From Candidatus Dadabacteria bacterium (lineage in GTDB: Bacteria > Desulfobacterota_D > UBA1144 > Nemesobacterales > JADFKM01), in contig JADFKM010000039.1 of NCBI GenBank assembly GCA_022564935.1, positions 1 through 19,465 of the forward strand: a DNA stretch of 19,465 nucleotides, read 5' to 3'. Positions 14,010 to 19,465 of the stretch are shown here, in pieces (the first letter of the stretch is position 1; each line of letters begins with the position of its first letter). Position numbers and translations under genes: made by a program. Below the pieces are notes generated by a model, which did no database searches, had not been told where the DNA came from, and saw only the letters and a program-made list of their open reading frames with translations.

Positions 14010-14423
14010 ATGAAGAACAAGCTTGAGCCGGGAATATTCATAGAAAAGAAGATCTTGACAACTCCCGAAATGGCCGCCTCCCGCTTTCACAAAAGCTCCC
14101 CGCGAGTGCTTTCCTCCCCCACGCTTCTCACGTTCTTACAGACCACTTGCGCCGACGCCCTAGAGCCGTTTCTAGACGAAAACGAGATGGCGGTTACCGT
14201 GAAGATAGAGATGAGCCACCTGGCCTCCACACCCATCGGAATGACCGTAACCATAAGGGCGGAAATCCTTAGAATCGACGGGAGAAGGATCTACTTCAGG
14301 GTCGAAGCGCTTGACGATATGGAAAAGATCGCCGAAGGCTTCAACGACATGTTCATTATAGATGAGGACAGGTTCGAAAGAGGGCTGAAGCGAAAGTCTC
14401 ATAAAGCGCTGGTCGAGAGTTAG
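14010..14423 (+). CDS. FlK-like hotdog-fold thioesterase
   Basis: The 137-residue protein aligns well with the fluoroacetyl-CoA thioesterase (FlK) family: SSPTLLTFLQTTCADALEPFL for the central helix, MSHLASTPIGMTVTIRAEI for the conserved H-A-TP-G segment, and GRRIYFRVEALDD. In FlK the catalytic residues are Thr42, Glu50 and His76. Here the matching positions, by equal spacing, are Ser36, Gln44 and His70, so the glutamate is replaced by glutamine. It is probably an acyl-CoA thioesterase or a binding relative rather than a fluoroacetyl-CoA hydrolase. GGAGG four bases before the ATG gives a strong ribosome binding site, and a TATAAT box lies 57 bases upstream. Methylmalonyl-CoA epimerase follows after 117 bases, so a shared CoA-ester role is plausible. 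Confidence 0.85.
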   Translation: MKNKLEPGIFIEKKILTTPEMAASRFHKSSPRVLSSPTLLTFLQTTCADALEPFLDENEMAVTVKIEMSHLASTPIGMTVTIRAEILRIDGRRIYFRVEALDDMEKIAEGFNDMFIIDEDRFERGLKRKSHKALVES

Positions 14424-14540
14424 ACGCACTGTAGAAAAAAAAAACTGCCTCCAATACGTTGCGCACTCTAAATTGAAAACAGCTCAGCAACGGACCGCGA
14501 GCTTACTTTGGGCAGCTCTAGAGAAGGAGACGATAGAGAA

Positions 14541-14972
14541 ATGACAAACGCAAACACCCGGAGTCTCTACCACATCGCAATAGCGGTAAACAACATCGAG
14601 GAGGCCGAAAAGCTATACGAAAGCGCACTTGGGCTGAAGGTAACGCACCGCGAAGTCATAGAAGACCAGGGCGTAAGGGCTTCTATGCTCGAGCCCGAAG
14701 GCGGAGGGACTGCGATCGAGCTGCTCGAGCCCCTGCACGAGAACTCCCCTATATCCAAATTCCTGGAAAAAAGGGGTGAAGGAATTCACCACATCGCCTT
14801 TCTGGTGGATGACCTAGTCTCGGCTCTGGAAGAGCTGAAAAAAGAGGGCGTCAGGCTGATAGACGAGTCCCCACGAGTGGGCGCTCACTACACGAGGGTC
14901 GCCTTCATACACCCAAAGGCCCTCAACGGGGTGTTGATTGAGCTCGCAGAAAAGGAGAAGAAGGACGGGTAA
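14541..14972 (+). CDS. mce: Methylmalonyl-CoA epimerase
   Basis: The epimerase interconverts (2R)- and (2S)-methylmalonyl-CoA so that it can enter the B12-dependent mutase. From the ATG at 14541 the 143-residue vicinal-oxygen-chelate protein has two repeats with the expected metal ligands: H11 (YHIAIAV), E60 (AIELLEPL), H84 (GIHHIAFLVDD) and E134 (VLIELAE). It also has the family's LEKRGEGIHHIAF and VAFIHPKALNGVLIEL segments. A GAGAAGGAG sequence lies 11 bases upstream. An in-frame TTG at 14508 would add 11 residues without homology. MeaB at 7179 serves the same pathway; neither mutase subunit is in the window. Confidence 0.95.
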   Translation: MTNANTRSLYHIAIAVNNIEEAEKLYESALGLKVTHREVIEDQGVRASMLEPEGGGTAIELLEPLHENSPISKFLEKRGEGIHHIAFLVDDLVSALEELKKEGVRLIDESPRVGAHYTRVAFIHPKALNGVLIELAEKEKKDG

Positions 14973-15133
14973 ACGGAGGCGACAGCTTCCCCCGCGTGAC
15001 GATACGCCCGGGCATTTTTGAACGGCAGACCTAATATCCGGGAATCTCCGACACACCGAAACAGCCTTGGAGAAATACAGCCGGGACAGTAAAACGAAAA
15101 ATCTAGCGCAGATCTAGTTAAGGGGTAAGTACG

Positions 15134-15379
15134 TTATTTGATCTCTTCTTTCTTAGGAGAAGTGTTCTTGGGCACCTTGAAAGGCGAGCCTTCGATCGCG
15201 CCCTGCTCCTCTTTGGGCGGGGTAACGTCAATCTCATCGGGCTCCTTCATAGAGCGTTTGAACCCCTTTATCCCCTTGCCCATAGCCGAGCCAAAATCGC
15301 CCAGCCTGCTCGGGCCGAACAGCAGGAGCAGAATCACAAGGATGATAACTAATTCCCAAACGCCTATGCCGCCAATCAT
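15134..15379 (-). CDS. tatA: TatA/E-type twin-arginine translocase subunit
   Basis: TatA forms the membrane-permeabilising part of the Tat system, which exports folded proteins. The 81-residue protein has one N-terminal membrane helix (VWELVIILVILLLLFG), the FG hinge, an amphipathic helix (SRLGDFGSAMGKGIKGFKRSM) and a charged, disordered tail rich in Lys, Glu and Pro. This is the TatA/TatE layout; tatB and tatC are not here. AAGGGG lies four bases before the ATG. It follows minE on the same strand after 190 bases with its own candidate promoter. Downstream, a weak ATCT-AGAT stem followed by T-rich sequence (15113-15093) may end the transcript. Confidence 0.92.
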   Translation of the reverse strand: MIGGIGVWELVIILVILLLLFGPSRLGDFGSAMGKGIKGFKRSMKEPDEIDVTPPKEEQGAIEGSPFKVPKNTSPKKEEIK

Positions 15380-15394
15380 AACACCCCTTAGAAA

Positions 15395-15422
15395 ACAATA
15401 CCAAAAAGCTGTGCAAAGTCAA
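15395..15422 (-). promoter_or_regulatory. Candidate promoter for tatA
   Basis: On the minus strand, TTGACT (15422-15417) and TATTGT (15400-15395) are 16 bases apart. The predicted start site lies about 9 bases before the tatA ATG, just ahead of its AAGGGG ribosome binding site, giving a very short leader. Confidence 0.5.
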
Positions 15423-15569
15423 CAGTACTTCGTTATCGGAAACTCAATTGCAGACGGGGTGTAAATGTATGTAAGTAGAGCTTAATTAGGGCTGAGTAAA
15501 CAAGGAATTTAGCCAGTTTGGTCGATGTATACGGAGTCTCATTCCGCTCGTCAGGAGCACAAGCTTCAT

Positions 15570-15860
15570 TCATCCACCCCTGGAATCGCTGAACGGGATG
15601 CTTATGAAAAGCTGATCCCTGTTCCCCTCGGATTTGATATCTATCACTATGCTGCTCGTGCTCAATTGGGGGTATTGGTTAAACAACAGAACGAGGTCCC
15701 TTTGCAGCTGGTCGGTAAAGTTCGAGGGGAGTCCCTTTCTCTCGTACGAAAGAACCATCATCAACCTTTCTTTTGCAATGCTAGCGGAACCTTTCTTTCT
15801 GAATAAATCAAATATAGACATTACTAAACCTTTCCTTCTGAATAAATCAAATATAGACAT
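15570..15860 (-). CDS. minE: MinE, cell-division topological specificity factor, with doubled N-terminal helix
   Basis: MinE binds MinD at the membrane, stimulates its ATPase and drives Min oscillation. The frame from 15860 gives 96 residues: MSIFDLFRRKGLV is followed directly by MSIFDLFRKKGSAS, then the MinD-binding SIAKERLMMVLSYER helix and the C-terminal dimerisation domain. A normal MinE has only one such N-terminal amphipathic membrane-targeting helix. The second Met (15821) has AAGG seven bases upstream, inside the first copy, and would give a standard 83-residue MinE. The first Met has no comparable site but lies 2 bases after the minD stop and could be reached by reinitiation. Either one or two isoforms may be made. 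It is the third gene of minC-minD-minE. Confidence 0.93.
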   Translation of the reverse strand: MSIFDLFRRKGLVMSIFDLFRKKGSASIAKERLMMVLSYERKGLPSNFTDQLQRDLVLLFNQYPQLSTSSIVIDIKSEGNRDQLFISIPFSDSRGG

Positions 15861-15867
15861 TACTAAC
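15790..15867. repeat. 39-bp tandem duplication at the minE 5' end
   Basis: Units 15790-15828 and 15829-15867 differ at two positions by direct comparison. The unit covers the minE start, its first nine codons and the bases between the minD stop and minE. Because 39 is a multiple of three, the duplication stays in frame. Confidence 0.95.
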
Positions 15868-16645
15868 CCCCGAATAGTCGGCTTAAGATTCCCTTTCGCT
15901 GTTCAAGCTCATCGAAGGGCACGTCTTCACCTTCGAGCCTTTTTGCAACATTTATCAGCGCCTTGGCAATTGGGGATTCCTCCTGCAGTACAATAGGCTC
16001 GCCCTTGTTGGTGAAGTGAATCATCCTATGGTCTTCGGGAATGATCCCGATCTTGGGTATGTGAAGTATCTCCTCGATGTCTTCGACCGAGAGCATCTCA
16101 CCCTTCTTCACCTGGTCTAATTTGATTCTGTTAACGACCAAACTGATATTGTCCTTGTCCATGGATTCCAGAAGACCTATGATCCTGTCGGCATCCCGCA
16201 CCGACGACACCTCGGGGTTTGCCACCACGAGCACCTCGGTTGCAGGGGCGGCAGCTAACTTGAACCCCTTTTCTATGCCGGCCGGGCTGTCGATAATGAT
16301 GTAGTCGAAACCGTCTTTTATCCCCTCGACCATCTTTGTGAAATCCTCCGGCGTAATGCTATCCTTGTCCCTTGTTTGCGCCGCGGGGAGCAGATACAGT
16401 TTTAGTCCGCGTTTGTCCTTTACAAACGCCTTCTCGGTCTGAACCCTGCCCTCTACGGCATCCACCACATCGTAAACGATCCTGTTTTCCAAACCGAGGA
16501 TCATGTCCAGATTCCTCAGTCCGATATCGGCGTCTATTGTTAATACCTTCCTGTCCAGAGAGGAGAGCGCCACGCCAATGTTAGCCGTAAGAGTAGTCTT
16601 TCCAACCCCTCCCTTGCCCGATGTCACCACAATAACCCTAGCCAT
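15863..16645 (-). CDS. minD: MinD, septum-site determining ATPase
   Basis: MinD is the membrane-associated ATPase that recruits MinC and is displaced by MinE. The 260-residue protein has the deviant Walker A motif GKGGVGKTT at 10-18 (K11 and K16), switch regions LTIDADIGLRNLDMILGLE and IIIDSPAGIE, and SLVVNRIK. It ends in the short amphipathic membrane-targeting helix KGILSRLFGG. AGGAG eight bases upstream supports the ATG at 16645. It is 18 bases downstream of minC, and its stop is 2 bases before the first minE ATG. Confidence 0.97.
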   Translation of the reverse strand: MARVIVVTSGKGGVGKTTLTANIGVALSSLDRKVLTIDADIGLRNLDMILGLENRIVYDVVDAVEGRVQTEKAFVKDKRGLKLYLLPAAQTRDKDSITPEDFTKMVEGIKDGFDYIIIDSPAGIEKGFKLAAAPATEVLVVANPEVSSVRDADRIIGLLESMDKDNISLVVNRIKLDQVKKGEMLSVEDIEEILHIPKIGIIPEDHRMIHFTNKGEPIVLQEESPIAKALINVAKRLEGEDVPFDELEQRKGILSRLFGG

Positions 16646-16663
16646 AATCTTTACTCCTGATGT

Positions 16664-17269
16664 TCATATTTTCTCTATAATTATCTGGCTTTCCTTAACG
16701 TAAGCCTTCTCGGGATACTCCGCGATGTCGGGCTCGTCGGGAGCGCGTGTAATGTAGCTACCAATTCTCAGCTGCTGCGGAATCAGCTTAAGCGCCATCA
16801 CGGTTACGGTTTCATCACCGCCTGCGCCTGCGTGAACTATCCCACGCAAGGTGCCCATTACTATGACATTTCCCGAGGCTATCACGTAAGAATCTGGGTT
16901 TACGTCCCCGATAACGAGTATGTCTCCGGTATGCTCAATCCTTTGTCCGCTTCTTACCTTTTTGTTTATTATTTTAAGGGACCTTTCCTTGATCGCGCTT
17001 AAGGCCGCCTTCGGTTTCCCGGCCCCTTTCCCATCCAAGGGTTTGTACCCCAAAAACCTGGCGTTGTGTCTACTTAGAACGTCTTCGATCTTCCTCTTAC
17101 CATCTTCATCAAGGTCCATGTCATCGTAACTGATTATCGCCATAGAGCCCTTGAGCACCGTCGAAGAGAGCTTTTCCTCGAGTTGGGAGATATTCTCCTG
17201 CAGGGATTGATCCCCATCAAGCTTCACCAGCAGCGCAGGAACGGTTATGCCCTTTATAATGATTCCCAT
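16664..17269 (-). CDS. minC: MinC, septum-site determining protein
   Basis: MinC inhibits FtsZ polymerisation away from midcell. The 201-residue protein has an N-terminal domain (1 to about 85, IIIKGITVPALLVKL onward) and a charged linker. The C-terminal beta-helix domain (about 105-180) carries GDILVIGDVNPDSYVIASGN and IVMGTLRGIVHAGA, the family signature. It is slightly shorter than E. coli MinC (231 residues). The ATG at 17269 has only a weak GGA upstream. It is the first gene of minCDE, with a candidate promoter 60-90 bases upstream. Confidence 0.95.
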   Translation of the reverse strand: MGIIIKGITVPALLVKLDGDQSLQENISQLEEKLSSTVLKGSMAIISYDDMDLDEDGKRKIEDVLSRHNARFLGYKPLDGKGAGKPKAALSAIKERSLKIINKKVRSGQRIEHTGDILVIGDVNPDSYVIASGNVIVMGTLRGIVHAGAGGDETVTVMALKLIPQQLRIGSYITRAPDEPDIAEYPEKAYVKESQIIIEKI

Positions 17270-17329
17270 AATTCCGGACGTTCAAAAGAAACCGTGCAGT
17301 GAAAAATTACCGTGCCTTGGGTAAGACAA

Positions 17330-17358
17330 ATTTAATCATACATTTTAGGTTAAAACAA
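17330..17358 (-). promoter_or_regulatory. Candidate promoter for minCDE
   Basis: On the minus strand TTGTTT (17358-17353) and TTAAAT (17335-17330) are 17 bases apart, predicting a leader of about 54 bases. The match is modest. The 319-base divergent gap (17270-17588) otherwise holds the palindrome at 17448, the opposite promoter at 17497 and no gene. Confidence 0.35.
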
Positions 17359-17447
17359 GGGCTAAATCCATTTTAGTCAGTCAACGGTAAAAAAGTTACG
17401 GAGCTACATAGCGATCAAACAATCTTTTAGGGCAAAAAACCCCAATT

Positions 17448-17461
17448 TTACTTATAAGTAA
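17448..17461. promoter_or_regulatory. 14-base perfect palindrome, operator-like
   Basis: TTACTTATAAGTAA is a complete dyad with no spacer in the AT-rich gap between minC and the DUF4242 gene, 36 bases upstream of the latter's -35 box. Such a site could bind a dimeric regulator. Chance occurrence in AT-rich sequence is possible. Confidence 0.4.
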
Positions 17462-17496
17462 TGAATTGTATATAAGATTCAATCACCATTCATGTA

Positions 17497-17525
17497 TTGA
17501 CTTTAAATTGTATTCGTCTTTTAGT
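17497..17525 (+). promoter_or_regulatory. Candidate promoter for the DUF4242-type gene
   Basis: TTGACT (17497-17502) and TTTAGT (17520-17525) are separated by 17 bases; the -35 is good and the -10 moderate. The predicted leader is about 57 bases. Confidence 0.45.
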
Positions 17526-17588
17526 TACGTTCGGGTTGTCTTGGTTTCAATTATGGGTGTAGAAAGGCTTTAAGGGAGGCATACAAGG

Positions 17589-17831
17589 ATGCCTTTAGAT
17601 ATGGACGTCCACAAGAACATGGAAGGGTTGACCGATGAAGACCTCAAAGAAGCCCACAAAATGAATCTTGAGGTACAAGCAAAGCACGGGGTAAAGCACC
17701 AAAAATATTGGTACAACAAAGAATCCGGCACCATATTCTGTCTTTGTGAAGCCCCGAGTAAAGAAGCAGCAGAGGCTTGTCACAGAGAAGCACATGGTAA
17801 CGTTCCAGACGAGATTATCGAGGTGCATTAA
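17589..17831 (+). CDS. Small DUF4242 (SCO4226-like, nickel-binding type) protein
   Basis: The 80-residue protein fits the DUF4242 family: MPLDMDVHKNMEGLTDEDLKEAH at the start, KYWYNKESGTIFCLCEAPSKEAA in the middle and ACHREAHGNVPDEIIEV at the end. Family members are small ferredoxin-like alpha/beta proteins; the Streptomyces member SCO4226 binds nickel. Here His residues at several positions and two Cys (in FCLCEAP) could bind metal. Its physiological role is not established. GGGAGG upstream of the ATG is a good ribosome binding site. It is a single-gene unit with its own promoter and a strong hairpin at its end. Confidence 0.85.
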   Translation: MPLDMDVHKNMEGLTDEDLKEAHKMNLEVQAKHGVKHQKYWYNKESGTIFCLCEAPSKEAAEACHREAHGNVPDEIIEVH

Positions 17832-17848
17832 GACGCTTAGCGTCTTAA
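17828..17848. terminator. Hairpin terminator shared by two convergent genes
   Basis: TTAAGACGC-tta-GCGTCTTAA is a perfect 9-bp stem with a 3-base loop. It includes the TAA stop of the DUF4242 gene and lies between convergent genes. The T-run on the plus side is interrupted (AAATGGTTTT), so termination strength is uncertain; on the minus side the stem itself ends in TTAA. Confidence 0.65.
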
Positions 17849-17916
17849 ATGGTTTTCATTGAAGCGTACATATCGACGCACCCTAACCGAAACGGCTGTC
17901 TACTACACCCCAGTGC

Positions 17917-19014
17917 TCATACCGTACGCTCCACCGCGGGCTGCTCCCGCGTTATGCAGTGCACGCAGCCCAGTCCCCAGACAAGGTCGACGCAATGTAC
18001 CCCGACCACTGAGTGTCCGGGAAACAGCTCCCCCAACACAGCGAGCGCCGCTCTGTCCGCGGGGTCGTTAAATGTGGGAACGAGCACTGCGTTGTTGCAT
18101 ATGTAGAAGTTAAGGTAGCTTGCCGGAAGCCTTACCCCCTCGAAATAAAGGGGCGCGGGCATGGGTAGGGTCACCACCTCCGCCTTAGAGCCGTCCTCTA
18201 ACCTCAAGTCTTCGAGCCGCTCCAGGTTCTCCCGGAGAGAAGCGTAGTTGGCGTCGGCGGGGCTCGCCTCAACAGCAGCTACGACAGTGCGGGGATTAAC
18301 GAACCTGCACACACCGTCGATGTGGCCGTTGGTGTCGTCCCCCGCAATTCCCCCCGCAAGCCAGAAGACGCCGCTCACCCCCAGGGAGTTCCTAAGCGCC
18401 TCCTCTACGTCAGTCTGTCCTAGGCCGGGGTTCCGCGCCTGAGTCGTGGTGTTAAGGAGGCACTGCTCGGTGCAAATTACCGTTCCGCGGCCGTTCACGT
18501 CAATGGCCCCTCCTTCAAGCACGAACCCCCTTTCACCCGACGAGGCGTTGAAAACGGCTAGACCGAGTGCTTCGGCCACAAGCTCGGGCACCGCGTCGTC
18601 GAGCTTCCAGTCCGGGTACCTAGCCCAGCCGTTGAATCGGAAGCGTGAGACGGCAACCTCCGGGCTTCCCTCCCCACGTCGGACGAACACGGGGCCGTAG
18701 TCTCTGACCCAGCTCCTATTGGTGGGAAAGCTGAAAAACTCCACTCTTGAAAGCTCGACCCCCGCGCGCCGCAGGACACCGCGCGCACGACTCTTGTGTG
18801 TAGGGAAATTGACCATTATGCGCACGGTCTCACCCGCCGCAATATGCTTCACCACCTCTGCGAAGACCCACTCCACCGCCCTGAGCTTCCCCGGCCAATC
18901 GCTTGTGCTATGCGGCCAGGCGAGCCAAGTGCTGTTATGGTGTTCCCATTCGGCGGGCATGGAGTAACCGAGCTCAAGCGGAGTCTTGGAGGTCTCACGG
19001 CTAACAGCGGTCAT
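17917..19014 (-). CDS. aguA: Agmatine deiminase
   Basis: AguA converts agmatine to N-carbamoylputrescine and ammonia. The 365-residue guanidino-group-modifying enzyme has MPAEWEHHNSTWLAWPH near the N-terminus, NRSWVRDYGPVF, VLEGGAIDVNGRGT, the catalytic-His region GDDTNGHIDG, and the C-terminal GLGCVHCITREQP with the nucleophile C353. These are all the family's active-site segments, at the expected length. Its ATG overlaps the aguB stop by four bases (ATGA), so translation is coupled to aguB, the enzyme of the next step. Confidence 0.96.
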   Translation of the reverse strand: MTAVSRETSKTPLELGYSMPAEWEHHNSTWLAWPHSTSDWPGKLRAVEWVFAEVVKHIAAGETVRIMVNFPTHKSRARGVLRRAGVELSRVEFFSFPTNRSWVRDYGPVFVRRGEGSPEVAVSRFRFNGWARYPDWKLDDAVPELVAEALGLAVFNASSGERGFVLEGGAIDVNGRGTVICTEQCLLNTTTQARNPGLGQTDVEEALRNSLGVSGVFWLAGGIAGDDTNGHIDGVCRFVNPRTVVAAVEASPADANYASLRENLERLEDLRLEDGSKAEVVTLPMPAPLYFEGVRLPASYLNFYICNNAVLVPTFNDPADRAALAVLGELFPGHSVVGVHCVDLVWGLGCVHCITREQPAVERTV

Positions 19015-19465
19015 GGCTTATCGTCCAGAATCCGGCGCTCGATACCGCCGTAGGCGTCCGTCCTGCGGTCTCTTAAGAACGGCCAATTGCGCCTTACGTC
19101 TTCGATGCGGGCCGGGTCTATCTCGGCGTATAAAATCTTCTCCCCGTCCTCAGGGGCTTCGTCAATGACTACGCCCTGCGGGTCGCACACGAAGGAGTGT
19201 CCCCAGAACTGTATCCCGTCTCCGTTGTCGGCAGGTGTCTCGCGCCCCACCCTGTTCACACATGCCACGTACACCGAGTTCGAGATGGCGTGTCCCCTCT
19301 GAACTGTTTTCCAGGAATCAAGCTGGGTCGAACCCTCGCTTTCCTTCTCTGCCGGGCACCAGCCTATGGCTGTGGGGTAGAAGATGACGCTCGCTCCGAG
19401 GAGCGCGGTGAGGCGGGCGGCTTCCGGGAACCACTGATCCCAGCACATGAGCACCCCTATGCGGC
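19011..19465 (-). CDS. aguB: N-carbamoylputrescine amidase, C-terminal part
   Basis: AguB, a nitrilase-superfamily amidase, hydrolyses N-carbamoylputrescine to putrescine, CO2 and ammonia. The visible ~151 residues start at RIGVLMCWDQWFPE, which contains the nucleophilic cysteine. They continue through AARLTALLGASVIFYPTAIG, RGHAISNSVYVACVNRVG, IQFWGHSFVCDPQG and the C-terminal RRNWPFLRDRR that is typical of AguB. The N-terminal half, with the catalytic Glu and Lys, lies beyond the window edge. The stop overlaps the aguA start in an ATGA arrangement, so aguB-aguA forms a two-step polyamine operon. Confidence 0.95.
   Translation of the reverse strand, partial: RIGVLMCWDQWFPEAARLTALLGASVIFYPTAIGWCPAEKESEGSTQLDSWKTVQRGHAISNSVYVACVNRVGRETPADNGDGIQFWGHSFVCDPQGVVIDEAPEDGEKILYAEIDPARIEDVRRNWPFLRDRRTDAYGGIERRILDDKP

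Noticed and set aside
15525-15996. Plus-strand frames opposite minE and minD
   Set aside because: Antisense shadows; minE and minD are certain from motifs and operon order.

Overview
The window looks like chromosomal DNA of a Gram-negative bacterium, probably an uncultivated lineage known from metagenomes. Supporting signs are MinCDE, TatA, a lipobox lipoprotein, a LysM envelope protein, menaquinone synthesis by the futalosine route, and methylmalonyl-CoA accessory genes. The gene mix would suit a deltaproteobacteria-like or Dadabacteria/Nitrospinota-like genome, but that placement is a guess. I saw no tRNA, rRNA, CRISPR array, insertion sequence or phage gene. Both ends are cut within genes.

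Left end (1-1935): the first ~300 bases are about 64% GC and encode, on the minus strand, the C-terminal half of a class II fructose-1,6-bisphosphatase (GlpX). Near 300-350 this meets, head to head, an amidohydrolase on the plus strand that lacks its N-terminal half, and GC drops to about 50%. Both genes lose their N-terminal halves at one point, so this is an assembly chimera or a rearrangement. Seven bases after the amidohydrolase comes a gene fusing a gamma-glutamylcyclotransferase-like domain to an N-formylglutamate-amidohydrolase-like domain.

1989-7071, minus strand: dgt-mqnA-mqnD (HD phosphohydrolase plus two futalosine-pathway enzymes, all three with TTG starts), then lipoprotein-hisA-hisF read as one tightly packed unit.

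7179-11938: meaB (+), pcm with a hydrophobic N-terminal extension (+), a small overlapping basic ORF, a LysM protein (-), and RNase G (+) behind a good sigma70 promoter. 12236-13054 encodes a secreted two-domain Ig-like protein with a glutamate-rich tail. A 955-bp stretch without a convincing gene follows (13055-14009).

14010-17269: a FlK-like hotdog thioesterase and methylmalonyl-CoA epimerase (+), then minC-minD-minE and tatA (-). The minE 5' end carries an in-frame 39-bp tandem duplication that doubles the membrane-targeting helix. 17589-19465: a small DUF4242-type protein (+), a shared hairpin terminator, and the polyamine genes aguB-aguA (-), with aguB running off the right edge.

Functional themes are menaquinone synthesis (MqnA, MqnD, a probable MqnX), the propionate/methylmalonyl-CoA route (MeaB, epimerase, perhaps the thioesterase), histidine synthesis at the PRFAR step, agmatine-to-putrescine conversion, division-site selection and envelope proteins. 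The strongest novelty candidates are the cyclotransferase/formylglutamate-hydrolase fusion and the MinE with a doubled N-terminal helix.
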